Below, one piece after another: positions 28,442 to 38,234 of a stretch of DNA of 64,000 nt. Both the position numbers and the translations under genes were made by a program. The notes beneath the pieces are model-generated. The model did no database searches, was not told where the DNA came from, and saw only the letters and a program-made list of their open reading frames with translations. Location of the stretch: positions 62,001 to 126,000 of the forward strand of contig NZ_FWPT01000004.1 of the NCBI RefSeq assembly GCF_900174585.1, read 5' to 3'. Within the stretch, counting starts at the first letter, position 1. Each line of letters opens with the position of its first letter. The DNA comes from Parendozoicomonas haliclonae. Its GTDB lineage: Bacteria; Pseudomonadota; Gammaproteobacteria; Pseudomonadales; Endozoicomonadaceae.

Positions 28442-28569
28442 GGGGCCTTGCCTGCCTTGGCTTAGTTATCGTTCGTTATAGATCGGGCATGATGTACGCT
28501 CTGCTAAACGCACTATAAAAGAGACGACACAGGTAGTGCAAAACTCTTTATTGCAAGCCCGCTGGCAGG

Positions 28570-29883
28570 TTAAAGGATATTGCAGCATCCAGTATTGTGG
28601 TCTCGGCTCTGCTCTCTATTCAGCCTCATCCTGGCCTGTGCCAGCCATTTACCCAGATCTTCTATTTTAGGTCGATATTGTGGGTTGGTTCTGATGCAGG
28701 CCAGCCCAACCAGGCGCAGCTGGATAGCCCAATCCCATGAATGAGGCTGGAAGGCAGTCAGGACAATCGGTTTATCCATAAACGATTCAAACGTGTGTCC
28801 GGTAATCCTTTGGCACCATTCTGATACCGGAGCCCCTCCGAAAACATTTTGTTTATGGGTTTCCAGCAATGATGCAACAGATTCATGCTTGAATACTTGG
28901 TTATAGGATTTGAAGTAAGGGTATAGATGCGGATTCTCCATCATCCCAGCCAGATCCATAAAGATAAGACCCAATGACCAGATATCAGATGCTTTGCTAA
29001 ATGCCTGCCTGCTATCAAACGGAATAAACGCATAGTTACACTCCGGTGCCAGATATTCCGGTGAACCGGCATCAAAAGGCCAATCGGGAAGCTGATCCAA
29101 GGTGCAGCAGGAGCCAAAGTCCAGCAACTTCCAGATCGTCTCTTCCTGATTAACAACCTGTATAACGTTTTCCGTCTTGATATCCCGATGGACTTTGTTT
29201 GCGTTGTGCAGGTATCTCAGACCATTGATCAGATCTCCGGCGATAGCCAGAGACTGATCGACTGTTCGCAGCTTTGTTTTACTGAGCAGCGTAAACAGAT
29301 CCTTCTTTCCGGGTTCGAGCAGCATCCATGTTCGCTCATCCCAAACACCCGCTGCATACAGTGTAATAATATTCCGATGCCCACCCGCCTGCTGTATCTC
29401 CGTCAGCTGCTGACTTTCATTTGAGCATTCGTAGTGCGCTTTACTGACGGCGCCTTCTGGCAGAGCTCTTTGGGATTTGCGCTCTATTTTCAGAACGACA
29501 GGATGGAACGGAAGGGTGCTTTGAACCCGAGCTACCAATGCCTGGGCACCGGCACCATCAACAGTCTGCAAACCAAAAGAAGCGTCAAACATTAGCATTC
29601 GTCCGCTCTGGTACCACTGGTTTTGTTTAGCTGTCTGCAAATATCCTTCAAAATCGGAAACCAGCTTTTCAATACTTGTGACCGAGTCTTTCAACTCTTC
29701 ACAGAGGTAATGGCATTCCACAGGAGCTGGAGTTATCGATAGGTAGGACGAAGAGCTGGTGATAGACACCGTGTGGTCAGAGAACGTCTGAGAGCTGCGG
29801 TCTGAGGCATCATCCTGCGTCCACCCAATAGCGCCACCGGTAGTAAGTGGGACTGACAATGATCGTCTGGGTAGAAGTTCCAT
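28570..29883 (-). CDS. Eukaryotic-type Ser/Thr protein kinase with C-terminal CaaX-like box
   Basis: The 437-residue protein has a Ser/Thr-rich N-terminus (1-55) and an unrecognised helical part (55-115), then a kinase domain. Key residues: VVLKIERK (Lys132), VHRDIKTEN (Asp234), LLDFGSCC (Asp255) and SPEYLAPE. All catalytic residues are in place and there is no membrane helix. The chain ends GCCNIL; the last four residues fit a CaaX box with X = Leu, the geranylgeranyl form, and the preceding Cys could be palmitoylated. Bacteria do not prenylate proteins, so the motif would matter only inside a eukaryotic host. It lies directly after bioC (96-bp gap) on the same strand, breaking the bio operon. 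Confidence 0.87.
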   Translation of the reverse strand: MELLPRRSLSVPLTTGGAIGWTQDDASDRSSQTFSDHTVSITSSSSYLSITPAPVECHYLCEELKDSVTSIEKLVSDFEGYLQTAKQNQWYQSGRMLMFDASFGLQTVDGAGAQALVARVQSTLPFHPVVLKIERKSQRALPEGAVSKAHYECSNESQQLTEIQQAGGHRNIITLYAAGVWDERTWMLLEPGKKDLFTLLSKTKLRTVDQSLAIAGDLINGLRYLHNANKVHRDIKTENVIQVVNQEETIWKLLDFGSCCTLDQLPDWPFDAGSPEYLAPECNYAFIPFDSRQAFSKASDIWSLGLIFMDLAGMMENPHLYPYFKSYNQVFKHESVASLLETHKQNVFGGAPVSEWCQRITGHTFESFMDKPIVLTAFQPHSWDWAIQLRLVGLACIRTNPQYRPKIEDLGKWLAQARMRLNREQSRDHNTGCCNIL

Positions 29884-29979
29884 GGAAGCCCCACAGTGCA
29901 GATTGTGAAGCTTTGGAAGGGTGAGAGCAGGAACGGTTCCCGAATGGTCAGCCCTGCATGGTCAATTGTTAGGTACTCG

Positions 29980-30807
29980 TTATGACGCGCTTTTCCTTAA
30001 AACACCATAAATAACCTGATAACTCGCGGGCAGCCCCCTTTCGGATGAGAAACTGGCATAACCTTCGGAAAGGGATTTCAGCGTCCTGCGGCCGGACAAG
30101 CCACTCACTTCGCTGCCCACTACGGTGTTCGCCCCCAGAGACTTCATCTCCCGTAACAGGTGCATCACGGAAGGATAATAAAGCGTCTCCGTCTGCTGAC
30201 GCAGTGAGCAGGTTTGAAACTCAGAGGTCGCAACCCGACGTTTCTGGCACTCAAAGGCTTCATAGCTGTTTACATGGGGTTTGCTGTCCACCGCCTGCCA
30301 GGCCTTTTCCAACTCGTAAAGGCTGCCTTCTGCCAGCGTGGAAAACACAAACCAGCCACCGGGCTTAAGTACCCGATAAACCTGGGCCAACACTTCCGAG
30401 AGCGACTCACACCACTGGATCGCAAGGCTGGAAAATACCAGGTCAAAATCTTCCGGCTCGAACGGCAGTTCTTCGATATCACCAACAATCCAGTGGCAAC
30501 CATCCAGCTCTTTACGATCACGGGCATAGGCCAGCATACCGTCGGAAAGATCGAGGCCAGTAATATCAGCATCGGGATAGCGGTTACGCAGAGCTATGGT
30601 TTCCTTGCCGGTACCGCAGCCCATATCGAGTATTGCAGCATGGTCGCCCAATTCTGGAAGACCAAGCCGGGCACGTGCTGCCACTCGTTGCTGCAAAGTC
30701 GCTGCAGCATCATAGGTGCGGGCGGCTTTCCCGAATGTGTCAGCAACACGTTGTTTGTCTATGCGTAATGCAGACTCTTGAGGTAATGTCGGGGCTTGAT
30801 TCATCAC
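29980..30807 (-). CDS. bioC: Malonyl-ACP O-methyltransferase
   Basis: The 275-residue protein has a SAM motif ILDMGCGTGKETIALRNRYP (about 60-80) followed by DITGLDLSDGML, and the BioC-type N-terminus with RVADTFGKAARTYDAAATLQ. It methylates malonyl-ACP so that the fatty-acid cycle can build pimeloyl-ACP methyl ester. Its start overlaps the bioH stop by 4 bp, so translation is probably coupled. It is the last gene of the intact bioB-F-H-C run. Confidence 0.95.
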   Translation of the reverse strand: MMNQAPTLPQESALRIDKQRVADTFGKAARTYDAAATLQQRVAARARLGLPELGDHAAILDMGCGTGKETIALRNRYPDADITGLDLSDGMLAYARDRKELDGCHWIVGDIEELPFEPEDFDLVFSSLAIQWCESLSEVLAQVYRVLKPGGWFVFSTLAEGSLYELEKAWQAVDSKPHVNSYEAFECQKRRVATSEFQTCSLRQQTETLYYPSVMHLLREMKSLGANTVVGSEVSGLSGRRTLKSLSEGYASFSSERGLPASYQVIYGVLRKSAS

Positions 30808-31547
30808 GCGCCGCCCTCTTTGTTCTTATTCCTGACTGTCGTGACTACATCTACGACAGCATCCGTATGATCAAGAAATATGGCATGGCTACCATCGAGA
30901 ACCTTTACTGTCTGACCCGGCAACAACGCCTGCAGATCATCAGCGATTGATGCTTTAGCCAGAGGATCCTGTTCCGCCAACAGATGAACAGCCGGACACT
31001 GAACCTGTTGCCATTCTGAACGGGCATCTTCCGCCAGACGATTCAACAGATCGCACCAGTCTGTGTTTTGCTCCAGCGCCCATTTAGCGGATGCTCGCAA
31101 TGCCCTGATCGTACCTTTCAGATCATGGCTGCCCCGGGCACAAACCGGAGCAAACTCTTTCATCGCACCCTGGATATTGGCAGCAACACCATCGGCAAAC
31201 TGTTGATAAGCATCGGGATGTTTGCCCTGAGTCCAGCCATCGCGGGCAATAAAACTCGGTGTACTGCCCAGAGTGACCACACCGGAAACCCTGTCAGGAT
31301 ATTTGGCAGCAAAACGGGAACAGAGATTCCCACCCAGAGACCAGCCCACCAGCACAGGAAGACTTTGTCCGACCTTACTGTTCAGCAAGGTATAAAGGTC
31401 TTCCCAGGTTGAACCTTCAGCTTCCGCCAATGACACGGCTTGCACCTGCCAGCCACTTTGCTCCAAAGCCTGAGCAAGCGGAGCCAGCACTTCGGCAGAC
31501 ATTGCCCAGCCTGAAACGAGAACTACGGAATCAACGACAGTGCTCAT
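30804..31547 (-). CDS. bioH: Pimeloyl-ACP methyl ester carboxylesterase
   Basis: The 247-residue alpha/beta hydrolase carries the nucleophile elbow LVGWSLGGN (Ser about 69). A late Asp lies in LLAEQDPLA and the catalytic His in [12 protein letters not shown]. It frees pimeloyl-ACP for BioF. Position between bioF and bioC with 4-bp overlaps on both sides supports BioH over other hydrolases. Confidence 0.93.
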   Translation of the reverse strand: MSTVVDSVVLVSGWAMSAEVLAPLAQALEQSGWQVQAVSLAEAEGSTWEDLYTLLNSKVGQSLPVLVGWSLGGNLCSRFAAKYPDRVSGVVTLGSTPSFIARDGWTQGKHPDAYQQFADGVAANIQGAMKEFAPVCARGSHDLKGTIRALRASAKWALEQNTDWCDLLNRLAEDARSEWQQVQCPAVHLLAEQDPLAKASIADDLQALLPGQTVKVLDGSHAIFLDHTDAVVDVVTTVRNKNKEGGA

Positions 31548-32710
31548 GCTTTATCTTCCCTGGTAATCTCTTCCAATGCTGCCAGCAGGCGATCTATCTG
31601 TTCTTCCGTATGGCTGGCTGACAGCGTCACCCGCAGCCGGGAAGAACCTTTCGGAACCGTAGGTGGACGAATGGCTGTGACAAGGATGCCACGTTCTTCG
31701 AGCTTTCGGCTGAATGACAGAGCCTTATCCGCTTCGCCCATCACAATGGGCTGAATCGGCGTGCTCGAAGCCATCAGTTCCAATCCCAGCTGCTCGCAGC
31801 CAAGCCGAAAGCGCTGAATCAGACTTTGCAGATGCTCACGACGCCACTCGTCTTGTTCAAGAATCTTTAAACTGGTACGGGTCGCTTCCGCTACGCCCGG
31901 TGGAATAGATGTGGTGTAAATATAAGTACGGGCAAACTGGATCAGTGTTTCGATCAGCTCTTCACTGCCAGCCACAAAAGCACCGGAGGTACCGAAGGCT
32001 TTACCAAGAGTTCCCATCAACACCGGCAGCTCACGCATGCCCAGATCAAACAAATCAGCCACGCCTCGTCCGCCATGACCAACCGTACCAAAGCCGTGGG
32101 CATCATCCACCATCAGCCAGGCATCATGCTTTTGAGCAACGGCGGCATAATCTTTCAACGGTGCAATATTGCCATCCATACTGAATACGCCATCGGCTAC
32201 AACCAGCTTTCGTGGTGCTTCAGTACGTGCCAGCTTCTGCTCGAGGCTGGCAGGATCACAGTGCAGAAAACGCTGAAACTTTGCGCCGGACAGTAAACCA
32301 CCATCGAGCAATGAGGCATGGTTCAAACGGTCTTCAAAAACCGCATCACCTTTGCCAAGCAGTGCGCTGATCACACCCAGATTTGCCATATAACCGGTTG
32401 AAAACAGCAAAGCTCTTGGACGACCGGTAAAGGCCGCCAACTCCTCTTCCAGCTGTTGGTGTGCACGGCTGTGACCATTCACCAGATGTGACGCACCGCC
32501 ACCAACACCATATTGGTTTGCTGCATTCTGAAAACTGCGAATCACCTCGGGGTGGTTGGCCAGCCCAAGGTAATCGTTGCTGCAAAAGGCCAGAACCGGC
32601 TTGCCATCTATAACGACTTCCGGCTGTTGTGGCCCTTCCAGTGTTCTGCGAGATCGGTAGAGGTTGTCAGCCTTGCGTTTCTGCAAGGCTGGCTGGAGAT
32701 CGAAACCCAT
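31544..32710 (-). CDS. bioF: 8-amino-7-oxononanoate synthase
   Basis: The 388-residue protein is of usual length. PLP-site features: [12 protein letters not shown], the aspartate stretch [16 protein letters not shown] and the Schiff-base lysine in [14 protein letters not shown]. It condenses pimeloyl-ACP with L-alanine. The gene starts 23 bp after bioB and overlaps bioH by an ATGA. Confidence 0.97.
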   Translation of the reverse strand: MGFDLQPALQKRKADNLYRSRRTLEGPQQPEVVIDGKPVLAFCSNDYLGLANHPEVIRSFQNAANQYGVGGGASHLVNGHSRAHQQLEEELAAFTGRPRALLFSTGYMANLGVISALLGKGDAVFEDRLNHASLLDGGLLSGAKFQRFLHCDPASLEQKLARTEAPRKLVVADGVFSMDGNIAPLKDYAAVAQKHDAWLMVDDAHGFGTVGHGGRGVADLFDLGMRELPVLMGTLGKAFGTSGAFVAGSEELIETLIQFARTYIYTTSIPPGVAEATRTSLKILEQDEWRREHLQSLIQRFRLGCEQLGLELMASSTPIQPIVMGEADKALSFSRKLEERGILVTAIRPPTVPKGSSRLRVTLSASHTEEQIDRLLAALEEITREDKA

Positions 32711-32733
32711 CGAGGATGCCCTTCCTAACTGGC

Positions 32734-33831
32734 TTAAACAGCCGCGGCATCTACAAACAGGTCTTCGTCCTGCTTCTTTTGTACCCGATCCAGAAGATCC
32801 GCTTCCTGCTGGTCATCGTCCTGTTTCACAACGCCACGCTCAGGGCGAATGCCGAGTCTCTCGAACAGCAGACGATCTTTGTGGGCTGCGGGGTTTGGAG
32901 TGGTCAGCAGGCATTCTCCGTAGAAAATGGAGTTAGCTCCTGCCATAAAGGCCAGCGCCTGTGTCTGCTCATTCATGGTTTCGCGACCGGCAGAAAGACG
33001 CACGTGCGACTGCGGCATCAGAATCCGAGCGATGGCAATACAGCGGATAAAGTCGAACGGATCCACATCATCCACATTATCCAGCGGCGTACCATCGACC
33101 TTCACCAGCATATTGATAGGCACACTTTCCGGGTGAACCGGCAGGTTGGCGAGATTCACCAACAGTCCGGCACGGTCACGGATGGTTTCGCCCATCCCAA
33201 CAATGCCGCCACTGCAGATTTTCATGCCAGAGTCACGCACGTAGGACAGTGTTTCAAGACGATCGGAATAGCTGCGGGTGGTGATGATGTTGTCGTAAAA
33301 CTCGCGGGAGGTGTCGAGGTTATGGTTGTAATAATCCAGTCCAGCCTCTGCCAGCTGCGCAGTCTGATCACGGCTGAGCTTGCCCAGGGTCATACAAGTT
33401 TCCAGCCCCATGGCCTTCACGCCTTTGACCATCTCCAGAACGTAAGGGAAGTCTTTCGCCGGCGGGTTTTTCCAGGCAGCACCCATGCAGAAGCGAGTGG
33501 CTCCGGTCTCTTTCGCCTGCTTGGCTTTATCGAGAACCTTCTGCACCTCCATCAGCTTCTCTTTTTTCAGACCGGTGTTGTAGCGACCGCTCTGAGGACA
33601 GTATTTACAGTCTTCCGGGCAGGCACCGGTCTTGATGGACAGCAGCGTACTGACCTGAACCTCGTTCGGATCAAAATGCGTACGATGCACACTCTGAGCG
33701 CGGAACAGAAGATCATTAAATGGCAGCTCAAACAGCGCTTCCACTTCAGCCACAGTCCAGTCGTGCCGGAGTGAATCGGTAGGCATTGCTTGGTTCTCCG
33801 AAGCGTGTGTATTGCTGGCTGCTATGGTCAT
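32734..33831 (-). CDS. bioB: Biotin synthase
   Basis: The 365-residue radical-SAM enzyme carries the cluster motif [12 protein letters not shown] (C-x3-C-x2-C), plus [21 protein letters not shown] and RLSAGRE, which house the auxiliary 2Fe-2S cluster and substrate site. It inserts sulfur into dethiobiotin. First gene of the run bioB-F-H-C, divergent from comF. The 107-bp gap between them should hold the promoter; I see no clear BirA-type dyad there. Confidence 0.97.
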   Translation of the reverse strand: MTIAASNTHASENQAMPTDSLRHDWTVAEVEALFELPFNDLLFRAQSVHRTHFDPNEVQVSTLLSIKTGACPEDCKYCPQSGRYNTGLKKEKLMEVQKVLDKAKQAKETGATRFCMGAAWKNPPAKDFPYVLEMVKGVKAMGLETCMTLGKLSRDQTAQLAEAGLDYYNHNLDTSREFYDNIITTRSYSDRLETLSYVRDSGMKICSGGIVGMGETIRDRAGLLVNLANLPVHPESVPINMLVKVDGTPLDNVDDVDPFDFIRCIAIARILMPQSHVRLSAGRETMNEQTQALAFMAGANSIFYGECLLTTPNPAAHKDRLLFERLGIRPERGVVKQDDDQQEADLLDRVQKKQDEDLFVDAAAV

Positions 33832-33938
33832 TGCGTCTGTCCCAACTATTCTTCCAGGCCCTTACATGGGCAGGGCAACTTATTCGTACCGGATCTTCTG
33901 CCCGGATAGGTAAACTAAAACTTCGTTGATAATACCCC

Positions 33939-34709
33939 ATGCCATCAACCAGTCAACTTAAGAAACTTAGCAAGGTTTACATCTGGTCAATATTTAACCA
34001 CGCGAAAGTAGCCGCCTGTTTGTTGTGTCTGGATCGGTGCCATCCGGCGGATTCTCTATGCAGACAATGTCGTATGAACCTCCCAAAGCTGGGGCTGGCC
34101 TGTGATAAATGCCGGGAACCGTTCACATTCGATAACAAAATCACTGAGCAAACACACACAGAAAACCTGCTTTGCACTCGCTGCCAGAAAGGAAAGAGAG
34201 CATTTGATGACTGTGTTATTGCTTTGCAATATGCCTCACCGGTAGCCGAGATGCTGCAACGCATGAAATACAGCGGGCACTTATCCTATGTGAAGCCTCT
34301 GACTGAAAAGCTCACTTCAACACTGGAAGCTCATTACGCTGATAGCCCCTGGCCACAAGCCTTGATTCCCGTTCCCATGCATTGGTGGAAATTAAGAAAG
34401 CGGGGATTTAATCAGGCCGATATCCTTGCCCGACATGTGGGTAAACAGCTTTCGCTACCGGTGCTCTCCCGCTCTGTTACCAAGAGCTATCACAAACAGG
34501 CTCAGATGAGCCTGAATGCGAAGAAGCGCCGGCAAGAGATTCGGGGAGGCTTCAGAATCAGGCGGCCTATTCCCTTCCGGCATGTGGCTATTGTTGATGA
34601 TGTTATGACAACCGGGGCAACCGCAGAGGAGTTATGTCATACCCTGCGCAGCCATGGCACGGAACAGATAGACATCTGGTGCATTGCCCGAACACCGCCC
34701 TATAGTTAG
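33939..34709 (+). CDS. comF: ComF-family phosphoribosyltransferase-like protein
   Basis: The 256-residue protein has N-terminal zinc-finger cysteines (CLLCLDRC, CRQCRMNLP, CDKC, CTRCQKGK) and a C-terminal PRTase domain with the PRPP-binding loop VAIVDDVMTTGATAEEL. ALIPVPMHWWKLRKRGFNQA is the usual ComF signature. In naturally competent bacteria it supports DNA uptake. The divergent bioB-comF arrangement is common in gammaproteobacteria. Confidence 0.92.
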   Translation: MPSTSQLKKLSKVYIWSIFNHAKVAACLLCLDRCHPADSLCRQCRMNLPKLGLACDKCREPFTFDNKITEQTHTENLLCTRCQKGKRAFDDCVIALQYASPVAEMLQRMKYSGHLSYVKPLTEKLTSTLEAHYADSPWPQALIPVPMHWWKLRKRGFNQADILARHVGKQLSLPVLSRSVTKSYHKQAQMSLNAKKRRQEIRGGFRIRRPIPFRHVAIVDDVMTTGATAEELCHTLRSHGTEQIDIWCIARTPPYS

Positions 34710-34740
34710 TTGAAAGAGTCAGATACACTCGTTCAACTAA
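34706..34740 (+). terminator. Hairpin overlapping the comF stop codon
   Basis: TTAGTTGAA pairs perfectly with TTCAACTAA, with a further GAGT/ACTC inside. The comF TAG falls within the left arm. No long T-run follows. Confidence 0.5.
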
Positions 34741-34791
34741 TTAAACAGCCATCTCTGACTCTATTTCCTTTACACCTCGGCGATATCCCGA

Positions 34792-36177
34792 ATGTCCGCA
34801 CATGATCACGCGCTGGATTCCGATCATGCCACCAGCATGAAGTCCCAGCCCATCAGCAAGTTGTTCTGGCGCTACACCCTCCCTGCCGTGATGGGCATGG
34901 TGGTTCAAGGCATCTACACACTGGTTGATGGTATTTTTATTGGCCACTACATTGGCGCTGAAGGCTTGGCTGCAGTGAATTTGGCCTGGCCGGTGTTTGC
35001 CGGCGTGACCGGTCTGGGACTGATGCTTGGCGTTGGTGCCTCGGCATTGTTTTCTATAGAACGGGGTGCAGAGCGTCTCGACAGGGCTCGCGAAGTTCTG
35101 GGCAATGTCTTTGTTCTGTTGCCGTTGCTCAGCATTCCACTGGCTCTATTAATGTACAACTGGGGCGACAACGGCATGCTGCTACAGTCAGCGACCGGCA
35201 ATGTGCTCACCTACGGTACCGACTATCTGCAGATTATGGCTATCGGTTCTTTTGTGGCGATGGCTGGCGTGGCTTTGCCGATGCTGATCCGCAATGACGA
35301 GCATCCCAAGCTGGCAACAGGTTTGATGTGCCTGGGAGCTGTAGCCAATATTTTTCTCGACTGGCTGTTTGTTGTGGTGTTCAAGCAGGGTGTCGCCGGT
35401 GCTGCGATTGCCACATTGCTGTCTCAGGGAATTATCACACTGATCGGGATAGCGCACTTCTTCAGTAGCCGCGCCAACGAGCGTCTTTACCTCAGAAACC
35501 TGACTCTGCAGCTGCGGTTGTCTTTGCAAACCATGGCGACCGGGCTTTCCAGTCTGGTGATGTTCCTCTATTTCAGCTTTGTTCTGATTATTCATAACCG
35601 GCTGTTTATGGAATATGGCAACGTCACCATCCTCGCCGCCTTTGCCATCATCGGTTATATCCAGGGCTTCTATTACATGTTTGCCGAAGGCGTTGGCCAC
35701 GGTATGCAGCCACTGGTCAGCTACAACAAGGGAGCTGGCAATAACAAGAATATCCGCGATGCCCTGATGCTGGCGACCAAAGTGGTTGTCGGCAGCTGCC
35801 TGGTCGCACAAGTACTTCTATTCGCCTTCCCTGAAGTCGTGGCATTGGTCTTCACCACGGATCAGGCGCTGGTTGAGGCGACAGCCATCGGTATTCGCCT
35901 GCACCTGTTCACCATGTTCCTGGATGGTTTCATTATGGTGGCAGCCTGTTACTTCCAGGCTTTGGCTAAGGCACATCTCGCCACATTTATTGCCCTCGGC
36001 AATATGCTGGTTCAGCTGCCCCTGTTGTACTTCCTGCCAAAGTGGATTGGCGTAACCGGCGTATGGATCTCGATGCCTGTCTCCAATATTTTTCTGGCGT
36101 CGGTGGTTATCGGCTTTATCTGGCTGGATCTCCGCGAACGGAAGATTGATCCTGAGAAGCTGCATCAGGCTGCGTAA
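34792..36177 (+). CDS. MATE-family efflux transporter
   Basis: The 461-residue protein has about 12 membrane helices in two similar halves. The opening (FWRYTLPAVMGMVVQGIYTL, VDGIFIGHYIGAEGLAAVNL) is typical of MATE/DinF-type transporters, which export cationic compounds against Na+ or H+. Substrate not predictable. It stands alone between hairpins at 34706-34740 and 36188-36219. Confidence 0.93.
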   Translation: MSAHDHALDSDHATSMKSQPISKLFWRYTLPAVMGMVVQGIYTLVDGIFIGHYIGAEGLAAVNLAWPVFAGVTGLGLMLGVGASALFSIERGAERLDRAREVLGNVFVLLPLLSIPLALLMYNWGDNGMLLQSATGNVLTYGTDYLQIMAIGSFVAMAGVALPMLIRNDEHPKLATGLMCLGAVANIFLDWLFVVVFKQGVAGAAIATLLSQGIITLIGIAHFFSSRANERLYLRNLTLQLRLSLQTMATGLSSLVMFLYFSFVLIIHNRLFMEYGNVTILAAFAIIGYIQGFYYMFAEGVGHGMQPLVSYNKGAGNNKNIRDALMLATKVVVGSCLVAQVLLFAFPEVVALVFTTDQALVEATAIGIRLHLFTMFLDGFIMVAACYFQALAKAHLATFIALGNMLVQLPLLYFLPKWIGVTGVWISMPVSNIFLASVVIGFIWLDLRERKIDPEKLHQAA

Positions 36178-36187
36178 ATTACTCCCC

Positions 36188-36219
36188 ATAAAAAACCTCG
36201 CTAATGCGAGGTTTTTTAT
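36188..36219. terminator. Strong bidirectional terminator
   Basis: ATAAAAAACCTCGC pairs perfectly over 14 bp with GCGAGGTTTTTTAT across TAAT. It serves the MATE gene and the convergent binding-protein gene. Confidence 0.92.
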
Positions 36220-36228
36220 GCTTTGAAA

Positions 36229-37035
36229 TTACTGATTCTTCAGCAATGCAATGGGTTCTGGCATATCCACCTCCCACTTTTCATAAACAGTATCCAGCCA
36301 GCCGCTCTTTAGCAGCTCCTCAATACGCTTATCAAAGATATCAGCCAGCGGCTGGCTAATTGGGGAATCAGAGTACACCATGTAGTAGTACTCACCTGTC
36401 ACGAACTCGGCAATTTCAAACTGGCTAAGGTCGATGCTCTTCTCCTCTGCACTGGCTTCCAGCTCAGTGAGCTCATCGACAACAACATCAACACGCTTAT
36501 CAACCAGATGCTGCAGGCTGGTGCCAAGGGTGACAGCTTCCTTAACCTTGAACTTACCAAAGACCGGATTATCTAACAGGGCGTAGCCCTTTCTCATACC
36601 GACGGTTTTACCCGTCAGATCCGGTGTTTTTTCAAAGCTGGCGACTGCACCCTTGCGATAAGCAATGGCGAGGTACTCAGGCTCCAAAGGATATTTACTG
36701 TAGGTGATGTTGCTGAAGTCGGAGTTGTGACCTTCTCCGGGCACACCTTCGATTTTGCGTAGCTTGGTCAGCATCTTCATGCTGCGATTGAACGGCATAT
36801 TTTGCAGACGAACTTTGAAACCCAGCGGGGTATAGACCTCCTTTAGAATTTCCCAATAAAGTCCGGTGCCGTCTTTGTGGGTATACCCTTCCCACATCGG
36901 TGCGGCAAACGAGAGGGTGCGCTTCCTGATACCCTCATTCAGCTCCTGCAGGGAAACTTCGCTCTCAGCCAGAACCTGCCCCGAAAACAACAGGGCTGCA
37001 ACAACGCCAACCCACTTTCTTTTTATCCAGCTCAT
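36229..37035 (-). CDS. Periplasmic substrate-binding protein (SBP_bac_3 type)
   Basis: Start taken at ATG 37035 (268 residues); TTG 37041, closer to GAGGGG, is an alternative. A signal peptide ends near QVLAES. The rest has the two-lobe layout of amino-acid-type binding proteins (GLYWEILKEVYTPLGFKVRL, LTGKTVGMRKGYALLDNP, DVVVDELTELEAS, PLADIFDKRIEELLKSGWLD). No permease or ATPase is adjacent, so it may serve a distant transporter or act as a sensor. Ligand unknown. Confidence 0.85.
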   Translation of the reverse strand: MSWIKRKWVGVVAALLFSGQVLAESEVSLQELNEGIRKRTLSFAAPMWEGYTHKDGTGLYWEILKEVYTPLGFKVRLQNMPFNRSMKMLTKLRKIEGVPGEGHNSDFSNITYSKYPLEPEYLAIAYRKGAVASFEKTPDLTGKTVGMRKGYALLDNPVFGKFKVKEAVTLGTSLQHLVDKRVDVVVDELTELEASAEEKSIDLSQFEIAEFVTGEYYYMVYSDSPISQPLADIFDKRIEELLKSGWLDTVYEKWEVDMPEPIALLKNQ

Positions 37036-37186
37036 GCTCAAACCAACCCCTCAATGGTTCTATTTATTTTTGGGTATTGGAGACTACTAACTTCCGTCAT
37101 CTAGCATTCTAACTACCAACTTTGTGAGTAAACAACCCATTGTCGTATGGCTTGTGCTGCAGCTCTCCCTTTCAATGCCCCCGAAA

Positions 37187-37220
37187 ACCTGTAACTTTTT
37201 ACAGGTGAGTCCCCTACAAT
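37187..37220 (+). promoter_or_regulatory. Inverted repeat and -10 box upstream of srkA
   Basis: ACCTGTAA-CTTT-TTACAGGT (37187-37206) is a perfect 8-bp dyad. It is followed 8 bp later by TACAAT (37215-37220), a good -10, at a suitable distance from the srkA start. No strong -35 is seen at 17 bp, which suits an activator-dependent promoter with this dyad as operator. Confidence 0.5.
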
Positions 37221-37247
37221 AAGGCACCTTGGAAAGTGGAGACTGAA

Positions 37248-38234
37248 ATGGTTGCCCAGCACCCCTATGAGGCCCTGACTCCGGATACAGTGATTGATGC
37301 TGTCGAGTCGCTGGGTTACCTGAGTGATGCCCGAATTCTGGCACTCAACAGTTATGAGAACCGGGTGTATCAGGTTGGCATTGAAGATGAGCAGCCGATC
37401 ATCGCCAAGTTCTATCGCCCCGAACGCTGGAGCGATGAACAGATCAAGGAAGAACACACCTTTAGCCAGGAACTGGCTGATCTGGAAATCTCCGTTATCC
37501 CGCCTCTTGCGGACTCCCATGGCAAAACCCTGCACGAGTTTGGCGGTTTCCGGTTCAGCGTGTTTACCCGCAAGGGTGGCCATGCACCGGAGTTGGATAA
37601 CCTCGATCACCTGTTCAGCCTTGGTCAGCTGATGGGCCGTATCCACAAGGTAGGCTCTGCGCGTACTTTCAGCTTCCGGAATGAGATGTCACTCCAGCAC
37701 TTCGGGACAGACAATGTCACCTGGCTGCTCGATAACGACATGATTCCTATGAGCCTGAGAACCGCTTACGAAACTCTGGCCAAAGATATTCTCGATAAGC
37801 TTGAGGCAGTCGGCAGTCAGGTTAAAGATGTCGAAACTATCCGACTGCATGGGGACTGTCACCCAGGCAATATTCTGGTGCGGGATGATGTCTTCCACTT
37901 TGTCGACTTTGACGACTGTATCAATGGTCCGGCGATTCAGGATCTCTGGATGTTTCTGAATGGCGATCGCCAGAACAAGATGGCTCAGCTGTCAGAATTG
38001 ATTGATGGCTACAACGAGTTCCATGAATTCAATCCGGCCGAGCTGAGACTGGTTGAATACCTGCGAACACTGCGACTGATCAATTACAGCGCCTGGCTGG
38101 CACGGCGCTGGGATGACCCGGCCTTCCCGATTGCCTTCCCATGGTTTAATTCCGAGCGTTACTGGGCTGACCATATTCTTGAGCTGCGTGAACAAATGGC
38201 CATATTGGACGAAGAGCCACTTACGCTTTTTTAG
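37248..38234 (+). CDS. srkA: Stress response kinase A
   Basis: Start taken at ATG 37248, with GGAG 6 nt upstream, giving 328 residues; GTG 37236 opens the same frame. The APH-like kinase fold shows SYENRVYQVGIED, IIAKFYRPERWS (ATP lysine), RLHGDCHPGNIL (catalytic loop with Asp) and FVDFDDCINGPA (metal Asp). It matches YihE/SrkA, a cytosolic Ser/Thr kinase that protects cells from stress-induced death. Its stop region overlaps the convergent 950-residue gene by 14 bp. Confidence 0.95.
   Translation: MVAQHPYEALTPDTVIDAVESLGYLSDARILALNSYENRVYQVGIEDEQPIIAKFYRPERWSDEQIKEEHTFSQELADLEISVIPPLADSHGKTLHEFGGFRFSVFTRKGGHAPELDNLDHLFSLGQLMGRIHKVGSARTFSFRNEMSLQHFGTDNVTWLLDNDMIPMSLRTAYETLAKDILDKLEAVGSQVKDVETIRLHGDCHPGNILVRDDVFHFVDFDDCINGPAIQDLWMFLNGDRQNKMAQLSELIDGYNEFHEFNPAELRLVEYLRTLRLINYSAWLARRWDDPAFPIAFPWFNSERYWADHILELREQMAILDEEPLTLF

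Noticed and set aside
29884-29979. Transposon ends bordering the block inserted in the biotin operon
   Set aside because: I looked for inverted or direct repeats at both borders (also 24065-24111) and saw only a short GCAGAAAATTTCTGC hairpin before bioD; no transposase is present.
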